DNA from: Bradyrhizobium guangdongense | Lineage (GTDB): Bacteria; Pseudomonadota; Alphaproteobacteria; Rhizobiales; Xanthobacteraceae | NCBI RefSeq assembly: GCF_004114975.1 | Contig: NZ_CP030051.1 | Location: 5,270,001-5,334,000 of the forward strand | Direction of reading: 5' to 3' | DNA length: 64,000 nucleotides | The notes under the pieces: generated by a model | Seen by the model: the letters and a program-made list of their open reading frames with translations, nothing else | What the model was told of the DNA's origin: nothing | Databases searched by the model: none | Position numbers and translations under genes: made by a program | Part shown: in pieces, positions 55,570 to 64,000 of the stretch | Layout of the letters: every line of letters starts with the position of its first letter | How positions within the stretch are numbered: the stretch's first letter is position 1

Positions 55570-56004
55570 ATGCGCTTTCTGCTTCGCATCACATTCTGGC
55601 TCGGGCTGGTGCTGGTGCTCCTGCCGCGGGACAAGACGCCCGAATCGGAGAAGCTGCCGCAGATCGGCGCCGCCGATGCGGTGCAGGCTGCGACCGCGGC
55701 CGTCTCCGACATGACCCAGTTCTGCAAGCGCCAGCCGGCGGCCTGCGAAGTCGGCGGGCAGGCCGCGACTATCATCGGCCAGCGGGCCCAGGATGGTGCG
55801 CGCAAGATCTACCAGATCATCAACGAGAAAAAAGAGCAGCTCGGCAACGAGAAGGCTGAGAAAAACGAGAAGAAGGCGCCTGATCGCACCGGCTCGATCG
55901 CGGCCGCCGGCGAAGGCGATGCGGTTACGAGCGAGGCGCCGCGCGACACGCTCACGCAGGACGATCTCGCCCTGGAATGGCACGGGCCGGAGACGGCGAA
56001 TTAG
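55570..56004 (+). CDS. DUF5330-domain protein
   Basis: A 144-aa protein with an N-terminal hydrophobic segment (FLLRITFWLGLVLVLLP), then a soluble DUF5330-like region (LPQIGAADAVQAATAAVSDM, FCKRQPAACEVGGQAA). The C-terminal half is Lys/Glu-rich and probably disordered (NEKKEQLGNEKAEKNEKKAP). The two Cys in FCKRQPAAC are a family feature. A small membrane-linked protein of unknown function, divergent from the cell-cycle kinase. Confidence 0.8.
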   Translation: MRFLLRITFWLGLVLVLLPRDKTPESEKLPQIGAADAVQAATAAVSDMTQFCKRQPAACEVGGQAATIIGQRAQDGARKIYQIINEKKEQLGNEKAEKNEKKAPDRTGSIAAAGEGDAVTSEAPRDTLTQDDLALEWHGPETAN

Positions 56005-56389
56005 AGCGCGCGCTCATCGCCGCAAAGCTATTATCTCGATTGCCGCAAGCCGGTTGTATGACGTTTGTCGTATGGCGCTTCCGCAACTCCCGGACAGAAA
56101 TGGAAAGCTACCCCCCCGCTGGCCTTGTTGAAGCGGCCAGGTCCCCGAATGATGCCGCGCGTCAGGACGTCACATCCTCCTCGAACGCAACCAGGCGGCT
56201 CTCGTGAAGAACTTCTCAACTGCTTTTTCGGCGTGGCAATGATTGCAGGCTGAAGCGCGGCCTCAGCCCAAGCAACATCCTCGTCCGAAGCGATTACTGA
56301 TTTGAGGGAGCCCAAGTTTGGGCTCCAGGCCTATCGATTTCGTCCCGCCGCGCCCCTATATTGGCCCATAGAACGAACACGGGCCATCA
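56005..56389. other. Intergenic region with a perfect hairpin
   Basis: About 385 bp without a supported gene; the short frames here have no coding character. The one structure is a perfect hairpin, GGAGCCCAA-GT-TTGGGCTCC, at 56307-56326. It has no T-tract, so it is not a classical terminator. Confidence 0.45.
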
Positions 56390-56818
56390 ATGACGACGAT
56401 TGACGAGATCAGGGACAATTTCGAGCTTTTGGACGAGTGGGACGACCGCTACCGGTATGTCATCGAGCTTGGCCGCACCCTGGAACCGATGCCCGAGGAC
56501 GAGCATTCGGCCGAGAACAAGGTGCAGGGCTGCGTCAGCCAGGTCTGGCTCCAGAAGCTGGTCGATCGCGACGGTGGCGCGGCGATCCTGAGATATCGCG
56601 GTGACAGCGACGCCCATATCGTGCGCGGCCTGGTCGCGATCGTGCTCGCGCTCTATTCCGGCCGCACGCCGCAAGAGATCCTCGATACCGACGCGATTGC
56701 CGTGTTCAACGAGTTCGGCTTCCGCGATCATCTGACGCCGCAGCGCTCCAACGGCCTGCGCTCGATGGTCGAGCGCATCAAGACGGATGCGAAAGAGGCG
56801 CTCGCCGAAGCGTCGTGA
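56390..56818 (+). CDS. sufE: SufE cysteine-desulfuration protein
   Basis: A 142-aa SufE: it accepts sulfur from SufS on its own Cys and passes it to the SufBCD scaffold for Fe-S cluster assembly. Signature: LLDEWDDRYRYVIELGRTLE, then NKVQGCVSQVWL with the active Cys (about residue 47), and IVRGLVAIVLALYSG. The length is typical. It stands apart from the suf cluster, as is common in rhizobia. The start is ATG at 56390. Confidence 0.92.
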   Translation: MTTIDEIRDNFELLDEWDDRYRYVIELGRTLEPMPEDEHSAENKVQGCVSQVWLQKLVDRDGGAAILRYRGDSDAHIVRGLVAIVLALYSGRTPQEILDTDAIAVFNEFGFRDHLTPQRSNGLRSMVERIKTDAKEALAEAS

Positions 56819-56836
56819 AGCTCCAAGCTGCACTGC

Positions 56837-56928
56837 CGTAGGGGGGCAAAGCGAAGCGTGACCACGGTCTGAGTGCGATCAATGAGAGATGGTGGGCACG
56901 GCGCAGGCGCGCCCTTGCCCACCCTACG
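56837..56928. repeat. Palindromic repeat (CGTAGGGTGGGC family)
   Basis: Terminal inverted repeat: CGTAGGGGGGCAA at the left against TTGCCCACCCTACG at the right, one missing T. Inside are GCGAAGCGTG-ACCAC and GGTGGGCACGGCGC blocks. This fits a repeat that I recall as common in bradyrhizobial intergenic DNA. Confidence 0.6.
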
Positions 56929-56942
56929 AAATCGGCCTGCGC

Positions 56943-57362
56943 TTACTTCCCCTTCTTCCGCTGCTGCTGTCCCAGCCCCATCTTCTTGGCCAGCTGCGAG
57001 CGCGCCACCGCGTAGTTCGGCGCGACCATGGGATAGTCGGCGGGCAGGCCCCATTTCTCGCGGTATTGCTCCGGCGTCATGTTGTACTGGGTGCGCAGAT
57101 GGCGCTTCAGCGACTTGAAGCGCTTGCCGTCTTCCAGGCACACCAGATAGTCGGGCGCGATCGACTTCTTCAGCGACACCGCCGGCTTTGCCGGCTCGAG
57201 CGGCGTCGTCTCGGTGCGGCCCAACGACACCCGCGTCAACGCGCCGTGCACCTGACTGATCAGGTTCGGAATCTCTGCGGCGGGCGTCGGGTTGTTGCCG
57301 ACATAGGCCGACACGATGCTCGCCGTCAGCTCGATGAAATTCTTGGGCCCGGCATCCGACAT
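56943..57362 (-). CDS. mucR: MucR/Ros-family transcription regulator
   Basis: A 139-aa Ros/MucR protein that controls exopolysaccharide and cell-cycle genes in rhizobia. The N-terminal oligomerisation half (FIELTASIVSAYVGNN) is followed by the zinc-finger-like domain VCLEDGKRFKSLKRHLRTQY and the basic tail. In the Cys2His2-type site the second Cys is Asp (CLED), as known for some Mesorhizobium Ros homologues. The start is ATG at 57362. It stands alone, as is usual. Confidence 0.92.
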   Translation of the reverse strand: MSDAGPKNFIELTASIVSAYVGNNPTPAAEIPNLISQVHGALTRVSLGRTETTPLEPAKPAVSLKKSIAPDYLVCLEDGKRFKSLKRHLRTQYNMTPEQYREKWGLPADYPMVAPNYAVARSQLAKKMGLGQQQRKKGK

Positions 57363-57524
57363 GGGCGCGACCTCTCTCCAACCACGGTCCGTCGCGGCAT
57401 TGGCGACGGCAAAGTAATTCGTGTCAACAATACGTTTGGCCGAAATAGGACAACTTGAGAATAGGGACCGATTACTGATCTCGCGAGAAGAATCGGGTTG
57501 TCTTACCTTGAACAGGCGAGGTCT

Positions 57525-58385
57525 TCAGCCACCGCGCTGGTCGAGATGGGCGCGCAGCTCGTCGATCGATGCAAAGCGCATCATGCCCTCCGGCATCTGC
57601 GCCTCGATCGAGCCGTCGGAATAGAGCGAATAGGCCATGCCGTCGACGATGCCGGATTTGAGCACCGTCACCGCCGGCTGCTCCGCCGCGGGCGGCTCGG
57701 GCGTCGGAGGTGGCGCGGCAGGCTGAGGCACAGCAGGTTCGAAGGTGGATGAGGCGCGCGGCGGCGGCCGACGCGCCGCGGGCGGCTCCGGCGGCCGCGC
57801 GCGGTCGGGCTTCGGCCAGGCATCCTCGAAACTCGCGTGCGGAGCAGCGGGCGGCGTGGGCTCTGCCTGCGCCTGCGGCGGCGCGCTTTCCGCCGTTTTG
57901 GTTTCGGCGCGCTCACGCTCCTTGCGGGAGCTCGAGGCGAACATCAGGTTGCGCCGGCGCGGCGCTTCCGGAGCTGCAGGCGGCGGCGGAGGTGCTTCCG
58001 CTTCCGCCGCTGCCTCGGCGCGCGGGCGCGCGGGTGTGGGCACCTCGGCCTGCCATGGCGGCGCGGCGGCTGGTGACGACGGCTCAGCCCGCATCGCGGG
58101 GAAGGGCTCCGGCGCCGGCGCACCCGATCCGGCAAGGCCCGGCAGCACCGGCCTGACGCGAACCTCCGGTGCCGCGGCGGTTGCGGCCAAACGGCGCGCG
58201 ATGGCCTGCAACTCGAGCAGGACGACGTAGAGGCCGACCAGTAGCATTCCGGAGCAGACGCCAATCGTTCCGCTCGTTATGAGCGTGCTGCCGAGGCTGA
58301 AATCCCGGATCGAATAGCCGAACGCGACCGCAAGGAGGCCCGCCACGACGGCGAAAATCCCAGCGATCAACAAAGCCACGCTCAT
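57525..58385 (-). CDS. Pro-rich membrane protein, unknown function
   Basis: A 286-aa protein with two N-terminal helices (VALLIAGIFAVVAGLLAVAF and LITSGTIGVCSGMLLVGLYV), a long Pro/Ala/Glu-rich low-complexity middle (about 85-245) and a C-terminal conserved-looking segment (KSGIVDGMAYSLYSDGSIEA, then MRFASIDELRAHLDQR). The tail could be a folded interaction domain. The start at 58385 (MSVALLIAG) gives the helix at the N-terminus. No family recognised; perhaps an envelope or polarity factor by analogy with other Pro-rich membrane proteins. Confidence 0.62.
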   Translation of the reverse strand: MSVALLIAGIFAVVAGLLAVAFGYSIRDFSLGSTLITSGTIGVCSGMLLVGLYVVLLELQAIARRLAATAAAPEVRVRPVLPGLAGSGAPAPEPFPAMRAEPSSPAAAPPWQAEVPTPARPRAEAAAEAEAPPPPPAAPEAPRRRNLMFASSSRKERERAETKTAESAPPQAQAEPTPPAAPHASFEDAWPKPDRARPPEPPAARRPPPRASSTFEPAVPQPAAPPPTPEPPAAEQPAVTVLKSGIVDGMAYSLYSDGSIEAQMPEGMMRFASIDELRAHLDQRGG

Positions 58386-58698
58386 CGAACACACCCCCGG
58401 CCGCGCATCCACGCACGACACCCACTACGCCACGATACCGTCATCCTGCGTTCCACGCCAACGACCATTTGCCGCCACCGTTCCTAAGGGAAAGGATATC
58501 AGGGACTTATTCACATTCCCTTCAGCAACGATCCGCTAGCTGTCATGTACTCCCATGTTACCGGAAATTGCTGCGTCGCATCAGGAATTTAGCCATAATG
58601 CCCAATTACTTGGTAATGGAACTGCGCTATAGGGATTCCGGGGAACAGGCCCGCGAGCGCCAACAGGGCCAAGAGGGTATTCCGGGTCACCAATCGCC

Positions 58699-60348
58699 AT
58701 GACATCCATCACGACCTCGGCGATCGACACGCCTCTCGGGCGCTCGGTTGAACGGACTTGCGACGATCTTGCCATGCTGGTGCTGGCTGCGGTCGCCGTC
58801 ATCGCAGGCCTGACCTTTCGCGACTATGGGCTCGGCTGGGATGACTACACCCATGCCGAATATGCCGACCTTTTGCTGCGGATGTACGGCTCCGGCTTCA
58901 GGGACACGGGCGCCCTCTCCTTCGCCAACCTCTATATGTATGGCGGCGGCTTCGACATGGCCGCAGCGCTGCTGCACAAGGTCATTCCGCTCGAGCTGTT
59001 CGAGACGCGGCGCCTGGTCGGCGCGATCGTCGGCGTGATCGGACTTGCGGTGACATGGCGTCTCGGCCGCCGCGTCGGCGGGCCTCTTGCCGGACTTGGC
59101 GCGTTGTTGCTGCTCGCGCTCTGCCCGATCTTCTACGGCCACATGTTCATGAATCCAAAGGATGCGCCCTTCGCGGTGGCGATGGTCATCCTGATGCTCG
59201 GCCTGGTCCGCCTTGCCGAGGAATATCCAAATCCTTCGCCGCGCACGATCCTGATCGTCGGCCTGGGTGCCGGCCTGTCGATCGGCTCGCGCATCCTCGG
59301 CGGACTCGCGCTGGTCTATGCGATGATCGGCTTCGTCCCGCTGTTCCTGGAGGAACTGCGCACCGAGGGCGCGCGCGAAGCTGTCAGGCGTTTCGCCCAT
59401 GTCGTTTACGTGCTGCTGCCCGGCCTCGTGCTCGGCTATCTCGTCATGGGTCTGATCTGGCCATGGTCGATCATGGAGCCCGGCAATCCCTTCGAGGCCT
59501 TGACCTATTTCTCGCACTTCTTCGAGAAACCCTGGAAGGAGATGTTCGACGGCGCGATCGTATCCGTCCCCGACATGCCCTGGTCCTATCTGCCGACGCT
59601 GTTCGCGCTGCAATTGCCCGAGGTGATGCTGGTGCTGATGGCAGGCAGCGTGGTCGGCACCTTCGCGTTATTGCCGCGCCGCGGGGTTCCAGCCCGCCGC
59701 AAGACCATCATGCTTATGCTGACGCTGGCGGCCACCCTGCCGCTCGTGATCGCGATGGTGAAGCGCCCGGCGCTCTACAACGGCATCCGCCATTTCGTCT
59801 TCGTGATCCCGCCGATGGCGGTGCTCGGCGGCGTTGCCCTCGCCTGGATCATGGAGCGCCTGCGCGCCAATCACCGCGCTTGGCAGCCGGCCGTGCTCGC
59901 CGTGTTCTGCTTCGGCCTCGCGCTCTCGCTCGCCGAGATGATCCGGCTGCATCCCTATCAGTACACCCACTTCAACCATATCGCCGGTACGGTGCGTGGC
60001 GCCGACGACCGCTTCATGCTGGATTATTGGGGCCTCGCGCTGAAGCAGGCCTCCGACGAGCTGCGCGAGCAGCTGGTCGAGCGCCAGGAGGTGCCGCCGC
60101 GCAATCGCAAATGGAAGGTCGCGGTGTGCGGTCCGCAGCGGCCGGCCCAGGTCGCGCTCGGCCCTGATTTCACCATCGGATGGGATTCCCACGCGGCCGA
60201 TTTCGCGATGACGCTCGGCGAATTCTACTGCAAGGGCCTTACCGCGCCCGTGATGGTCGAGATCAAGCGCGACGACGTGGTGTTCGCCCGCGTTTACGAC
60301 ATCCGAGGCCGCAGCATTTCCAGTCTGCTGTCGATCCCGGCACCGTAA
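58699..60348 (+). CDS. GT39/ArnT-like membrane glycosyltransferase
   Basis: A 549-aa multi-helix membrane protein of the polyprenyl-phosphate-sugar transferase type (GT39/PMT-like superfamily). The acidic loop motif GLGWDDYTHAEYADLL (about residues 40-55) is the catalytic Asp region; LALCPIFYGHMFMNPKDAPF follows. About 11-12 helices are predicted. The C-terminal periplasmic part (about 420-549) includes CGPQRPAQVALG. It probably transfers a sugar from a lipid carrier to an envelope acceptor; sugar and acceptor are unknown. It stands alone. Confidence 0.8.
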   Translation: MTSITTSAIDTPLGRSVERTCDDLAMLVLAAVAVIAGLTFRDYGLGWDDYTHAEYADLLLRMYGSGFRDTGALSFANLYMYGGGFDMAAALLHKVIPLELFETRRLVGAIVGVIGLAVTWRLGRRVGGPLAGLGALLLLALCPIFYGHMFMNPKDAPFAVAMVILMLGLVRLAEEYPNPSPRTILIVGLGAGLSIGSRILGGLALVYAMIGFVPLFLEELRTEGAREAVRRFAHVVYVLLPGLVLGYLVMGLIWPWSIMEPGNPFEALTYFSHFFEKPWKEMFDGAIVSVPDMPWSYLPTLFALQLPEVMLVLMAGSVVGTFALLPRRGVPARRKTIMLMLTLAATLPLVIAMVKRPALYNGIRHFVFVIPPMAVLGGVALAWIMERLRANHRAWQPAVLAVFCFGLALSLAEMIRLHPYQYTHFNHIAGTVRGADDRFMLDYWGLALKQASDELREQLVERQEVPPRNRKWKVAVCGPQRPAQVALGPDFTIGWDSHAADFAMTLGEFYCKGLTAPVMVEIKRDDVVFARVYDIRGRSISSLLSIPAP

Positions 60349-60374
60349 AGTTCGTCTCCCAGGTCGTACCGCTC

Positions 60375-60403
60375 TCCGCCTTCGCTCTTCGAGCTACGGC
60401 GGA
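60375..60403. repeat. Small hairpin repeat
   Basis: TCCGCC and GGCGGA enclose a nested GCTC-TTC-GAGC stem. It lies 27 bp past the glycosyltransferase stop and could act as a transcript end or be a copy of a short repeat of this sequence that I recall as frequent in alphaproteobacterial intergenic DNA. Confidence 0.4.
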
Positions 60404-60509
60404 CAAGCATGCGGGCTACGCTGAACAGCCGCGCTTTAGGCGCCTTGCCGCCACTCCAGAGCACGACTAGGCTCGCTCCCCGCAACAACGAGGTTCGGAG
60501 AGAATTGCC

Positions 60510-61289
60510 ATGTCGCCAGCGGAAGCGCGCCTGAAGGAAGTGCCGTCAAACATGACGGAGGCGGAGTGGCAGCAACGGGTCAATCTCGCCGCCTGCTATC
60601 GCCTCGTCGCGCTGTACGGCTGGGATGACCTGGTCGACACCCACATCTCCGCGCGCGTGCCCGGTCCCGACCATCATTTCCTCATCAATCCCTACGGGCT
60701 GATGTTCGACGAGATCACGGCCTCGAGCCTGGTCAAGGTCGATCTGCACGGCAACCAGCTCTCCGAGAGCGAGTACAGCATCAATCCGGCCGGCTTCACC
60801 ATCCATTCGGCGATTCACGAGGTGCGCGAGGACGCGATCTGCGTGCTGCATCTCCACACGCTGGACGGCACTGCGGTGTCGAGCAGCGCCGAAGGCCTCT
60901 TGCCGCTGAACCAGACCGCGCAGCTCGTCACCCACGACCTCGCCTATCACGACTACGAAGGCATCGCGCTCGATCACGACGAGCGGCCGCGGCTGCAGAA
61001 GGATCTCGGTGACCACAATCACATGCTGCTGCGCAATCACGGCACGCTGACGGTCGGCCGCTCGGTCGCCTCGGCGTTCGAGCGCATGTACCACCTCGAG
61101 CGCGCCTGCTCGATGCAGGTGCGCACCCGCGCGCTGGGCACGCCGGTCTATCCGGTCGAGCCGATCGCGATCGAGAAGAACACCGAGTTGCTCGCCAACC
61201 GCGACCGCGCCGAGCTGCGCGCCACCAACCTCGTCTGGCCGCCGCTGCTGCGCAAGCTCGACCGCGAGCTGCCGGGCTATCGGTCTTGA
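60510..61289 (+). CDS. Class II aldolase/adducin-family protein
   Basis: A 259-aa class II aldolase-type protein. Zinc ligands are expected in VLHLHTLDG (His-x-His, about residues 115-117) and in NHGTLTVG (His about 177). It is related to fuculose-phosphate aldolase and the adducin head domain; the substrate is unknown and many bacterial members lack aldolase activity. A ribosome site (GGAGAG) precedes the ATG at 60510. A terminator follows at 61346. Confidence 0.85.
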   Translation: MSPAEARLKEVPSNMTEAEWQQRVNLAACYRLVALYGWDDLVDTHISARVPGPDHHFLINPYGLMFDEITASSLVKVDLHGNQLSESEYSINPAGFTIHSAIHEVREDAICVLHLHTLDGTAVSSSAEGLLPLNQTAQLVTHDLAYHDYEGIALDHDERPRLQKDLGDHNHMLLRNHGTLTVGRSVASAFERMYHLERACSMQVRTRALGTPVYPVEPIAIEKNTELLANRDRAELRATNLVWPPLLRKLDRELPGYRS

Positions 61290-61345
61290 GATTTTCGGGA
61301 TTTCGTGTAGGATAGTTGCTACCTACCTCTACACATTCCGGAATG

Positions 61346-61380
61346 AAACGCCGTCCAATCCCGGGCGGCGTTTTTATTTT
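61346..61380 (+). terminator. Rho-independent terminator after the aldolase
   Basis: AAACGCCGTCC pairs with GGGCGGCGTTT (one G-T pair), with a 6-nt loop and a TTTTTATTTT tail. It lies 57 bp past the aldolase stop. A good rho-independent terminator. Confidence 0.75.
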
Positions 61381-61399
61381 GCGTGATGCGCCCTCCACC

Positions 61400-61551
61400 G
61401 TCATTGCGAGGAGCTCGCGACGAAATTGCGAAGCAATTTTGCGCTGGTGCGACGAAGCAATCCAGACTGCTTCCGCGGCGAGATTCCTGGATTGCTTCGC
61501 GGAGCCTGTCATCGGGCCGCGCTTCGCGCGGACCCGGTGGCTCGCAATGAC
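61400..61551. repeat. Palindromic repeat (TCATTGCGAG family), long form
   Basis: TCATTGCGAG (61401-61410) and CTCGCAATGA (61541-61550) form a perfect terminal inverted repeat. The inner GCAATCCAG and CTGGATTGC blocks match the short form at 51755-51837; extra inner palindromes (AAATTGCGAAGCAATTT, GGGCCGCGCTTCGCGCGG) make it longer. It fills most of the gap between the aldolase and dipeptidase genes. Confidence 0.75.
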
Positions 61552-61568
61552 GTGGAGAGAGCTGCGCC

Positions 61569-62963
61569 CTATTTCACCTCCGCCAGCGCGGCGAGGATAC
61601 GGGCCCAGGAGCGGATGCCCTTCTGGAAGCTGCGCAGATCGTATTTCTCGTTCGGCGAGTGGATGTTGTCGTCATCGAGGCCGAAGCCGACCAGCAGCGA
61701 GTCGAGCCCAAGCGTGCGCTTGAAATCGGCGACGATCGGAATCGAGGCGCCGGAGCCCATCAGCACGGTCTCCTTGCCCCATTCCTCGGTCAGCGCCTTT
61801 CTGGCGGCGGCAAGCGGCTTCATGTTCCAGTCGAGCGCGACAGCCGGCGCGGCGGAATGGTCGCCGAACTCGACCTTGCAGTCACCCGGGATGCGCGCAG
61901 TCACGTAATCGCGAAAGGCTAGGCGGATCTTCTGCGGATCCTGCCCCTGAACCAGGCGGAACGAGACCTTGGCCGAGGCATGCGACGGAATCACCGTCTT
62001 GGAGCCCTCGCCGATGTAGCCGCCCCAGATGCCGTTGACGTCGCAGGTCGGACGCGTGGAAGCCTGCTCGACCATCAGTCGTCCCTTCTCGCCGGCCGGG
62101 ATCGACAGGCCAACCGGCTTGAGGAAGGAGTCCGGCGTGAATTCGAGCTTCTTCCACTGCTCCAGGATCTCAGGCGGCGTGTCCTTTACGCCGTCATAGA
62201 AGCCGGGAATGGTGATGCGGTTGTCATCGTCGAACAGTCCGCCGAGAACCCTGGTCAGCACCCGGATCGGGTTCATCGCCGTGCCGCCGAACACGCCGGA
62301 ATGCAAATCGCGGCTCGCGGCAGTGATCTTCACCTCTTCATAGAGCAAGCCGCGCAGCGCCGTGGTGATCGCAGGCGTCTCCGGATCCCACATGCCGGTG
62401 TCGCAGACCAGCACGTAGTCTGCCTTGAACTCGTCCTTATTGGCCTCGACGAACGGCACGAAATTCTTCGAGCCGACCTCCTCCTCGCCCTCGATCAGGA
62501 AAGTGACGTCGATCGGCAGCGAGCCCGTCACCTTCTTCCAGGCGCGGCAGGCTTCGACGAAGGTCATCACCTGGCCTTTGTCATCCTCGGCGCCGCGCGC
62601 CACGATGATCTTGCGGCCGTCGGCGTGGTCGGCCACGACAGGCTCGAACGGCGGACGGTGCCAGAGGTCGAGCGGATCGACCGGCTGCACGTCGTAATGG
62701 CCGTAGAAGATCACATGCGGCCGTCCGCCGGCGCTGGTCTTGCCGACGACGGCGGGATGGCCGGCGGTCGGCCTCACTTCGGTCGCGACACCGATGCTGG
62801 CGATGTCCCTGGCCAGATGCTCGGCCGCGGCCCTGCAATCTCCGGCATAAGCCGGATCGGCGGAAATCGACTTGATCCGCAGCAGCGAGAACAGGCGCTC
62901 AAGGCTGTTGTCAAAGTCCTTGTCGATGTGGTCGAGCACGGATTGAAGCTGCGCGTTGGCCAT
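61569..62963 (-). CDS. M20-family dipeptidase
   Basis: A 464-aa metallopeptidase of the M20/M25/M40 clan, cytoplasmic, cleaving dipeptides or short amide bonds. Zinc motifs: FYGHYDVQPVD (His and Asp, about residues 82-92), ARGAEDDKGQ (Asp), LIEGEEEVGS (the catalytic Glu and a Glu ligand, about 153-162), and a late His. All are intact, so it should be active. The start MANAQLQS at 62963 is chosen; an ATG five codons upstream is possible. Leftward, separate from the GT87 gene by 25 bp. Confidence 0.9.
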   Translation of the reverse strand: MANAQLQSVLDHIDKDFDNSLERLFSLLRIKSISADPAYAGDCRAAAEHLARDIASIGVATEVRPTAGHPAVVGKTSAGGRPHVIFYGHYDVQPVDPLDLWHRPPFEPVVADHADGRKIIVARGAEDDKGQVMTFVEACRAWKKVTGSLPIDVTFLIEGEEEVGSKNFVPFVEANKDEFKADYVLVCDTGMWDPETPAITTALRGLLYEEVKITAASRDLHSGVFGGTAMNPIRVLTRVLGGLFDDDNRITIPGFYDGVKDTPPEILEQWKKLEFTPDSFLKPVGLSIPAGEKGRLMVEQASTRPTCDVNGIWGGYIGEGSKTVIPSHASAKVSFRLVQGQDPQKIRLAFRDYVTARIPGDCKVEFGDHSAAPAVALDWNMKPLAAARKALTEEWGKETVLMGSGASIPIVADFKRTLGLDSLLVGFGLDDDNIHSPNEKYDLRSFQKGIRSWARILAALAEVK

Positions 62964-62988
62964 AGTCGGATGTCCCACTTTTCGAGTC

Positions 62989-64000
62989 TCAAGATGGGTG
63001 TGGTTTTAGCCCTGCGGCGGCATCGGAGCTAGCCGCAACTGGCGGATGCCGCATATGCCAGGCGAGGCTGACGGCGAGGATCGCCGTGGCTGCGAGGTTG
63101 TTGCCCCAGGCCTGGAAGGCGTGGGGAAACGGCGGCAGCGACAGCAGCATGAGAATGCCGGCAGCGCCGAGCGAAAGCCAGGTTCCCAGCCGAACCTTCG
63201 GCCGCATGTCGAACGCGGCGCGATGCATCAGCACCGTGAACGGCAGGAACAACCACATGAAGTAATATTGTCGGGCCAGCGGCGAGGCCACCGTCATCAG
63301 GCAGAACAGGATGCCGAGCTCTTCGGCATCCGACCGCGGCGTTCGCCTGTTCGCCGATGGCATGACGGCGATGAAGCCGAGCCCGAGCAGCACCGATACC
63401 GCGAGCACGATCCAGTTCGCCGTCTTGTAGTCGACGTCGATGACATTCATCGTGCGCGGCGGCTTGCTGGGATCGTCGAGATTGTAGTTGATCGGCCGGA
63501 CCAGCCGGTGCGTCACGGCGATGATGGACTGGTTGACCCATGACCAGTTCTGCTCGTCGCGCTGGCCGAAGCCCTTTTCCGAGCTCGAGCCGACCATGCC
63601 CTGGTACCAGGTGTCGAGCTCGGCGGCGTTGCGCTCGAAGCCGCGGATCGGTGCCGGCACCACGTAGAGCAGGATGCCGATGAAGGCGATCATGCTGACC
63701 ATGGTCGCCCATTGCCTTCGCCAGGCGAGATAGGGCAGCACCGCGATCGGAAACACCTTGATGGCGGTGGCGAGCGCGAACATGAATCCTGCGAGCCAGA
63801 ACCGCCGATATCGAAGGCTCCAGAAGCCGTAGAGCATCATCGCCAGCAGCACGAGGTTCGGCTGGCCGAGGTCGAACATGTCGAACACGAAGGTCACGGT
63901 GGCGAACGCCGGAAGCGCCTCGAGCCACGGACCCGGCCTGCGATCCGAGCCGGTCATGGCATTGGAGATGATGCCTGTGTACCACCAGGCGACCGCGTTC
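62989..64000 (-). CDS. GT87-family membrane protein, partial (window end)
   Basis: The C-terminal part (337 codons visible) of a multi-helix glycosyltransferase-87 (DUF2029) protein, the family of polyprenyl-mannose transferases such as PimE. The reading frame stays open to the window edge, so the start lies beyond 64000; the internal ATG at 63957 is not the real start. About 8 helices are visible, with motif segments (LGQPNLVLLAMMLYGFWSLR, FKFALATAIKVFPIAVLPYL-like). It is 25 bp upstream of the dipeptidase gene on the same strand. Confidence 0.75.
   Translation of the reverse strand, partial: NAVAWWYTGIISNAMTGSDRRPGPWLEALPAFATVTFVFDMFDLGQPNLVLLAMMLYGFWSLRYRRFWLAGFMFALATAIKVFPIAVLPYLAWRRQWATMVSMIAFIGILLYVVPAPIRGFERNAAELDTWYQGMVGSSSEKGFGQRDEQNWSWVNQSIIAVTHRLVRPINYNLDDPSKPPRTMNVIDVDYKTANWIVLAVSVLLGLGFIAVMPSANRRTPRSDAEELGILFCLMTVASPLARQYYFMWLFLPFTVLMHRAAFDMRPKVRLGTWLSLGAAGILMLLSLPPFPHAFQAWGNNLAATAILAVSLAWHMRHPPVAASSDAAAGLKPHPS

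Noticed and set aside
56031..56315. 94-codon frame on the minus strand in the gap before sufE
   Set aside because: No ribosome site, no recognisable domain and codon composition unlike neighbouring genes; left as non-coding.
57421..57440. GTGTCAA near the mucR start as an FNR half-site
   Set aside because: Only one half-site is present; the other half is absent at the required spacing.

Overview
The window looks like chromosomal DNA of a Bradyrhizobium-type alphaproteobacterium (Nitrobacteraceae). It is GC-rich and densely coded. It carries a FeuPQ-type two-component system, a MucR/Ros regulator, a DivJ-like kinase, a perfect CtrA-type box, several FixK/FNR-type boxes, and palindromic intergenic repeats of a kind I associate with bradyrhizobia. 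The genus call is inference. I saw no tRNA, rRNA, CRISPR array, integrase or intact insertion sequence.

Layout. 0-4.6 kb: two unknown proteins, FeuP/FeuQ and a tiny membrane protein. 4.8-6.5 kb: Ku, a small unknown protein and an orphan Flp-type pilin. 6.6-14.2 kb: a likely low-oxygen block, with a translationally coupled AMP/thymidine phosphorylase, PRPP synthetase and beta-CASP nuclease operon, two small unknown proteins and a P-type ATPase. The same 14-base FixK/FNR box precedes the first small gene and the ATPase. 14.3-24.6 kb: a secreted Pro-rich protein, a TPP enzyme, a double-GAF histidine kinase, a DHA2 exporter, a YcgN-like protein, a class A PBP and a DUF1214/DUF1254 pair.

24.7-30.6 kb is an arsenic locus: MFS transporter, Cys-tailed flavoprotein, two ArsR genes with near-identical operators, a broken arsC remnant, an Acr3 efflux pump and a glutaredoxin-type ArsC. 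Two copies of a roughly 90-bp element lie on either side of it. 30.8-33.3 kb holds small stress-type genes and, most notably, two adjacent small genes encoding peptides with double-glycine leaders; the 59-aa one is easy to miss. 33.5-39.1 kb is a copper/silver-type efflux locus (CusA, CusB, a FixH/YtkA-like protein and a Met/Cys/His-rich periplasmic protein) whose distal gene has a FixK/FNR-type promoter with good spacing.

39.1-49.5 kb: a short LysR protein divergent from an ATC-hydrolase-like gene, an outer-membrane factor-MacA-MacB-response regulator-kinase operon, and an MBL hydrolase divergent from a LysR regulator. 49.5-58.4 kb: envelope and cell-cycle genes (lipoprotein, DUF2336 protein behind a CtrA box, DUF1491, a small membrane protein behind two FixK-type boxes, PG-binding protein, DivJ-like kinase, DUF5330, SufE, MucR, Pro-rich membrane protein). 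58.7-64 kb: a GT39-type glycosyltransferase, a class II aldolase, an M20 dipeptidase and a GT87-type protein cut by the window end.
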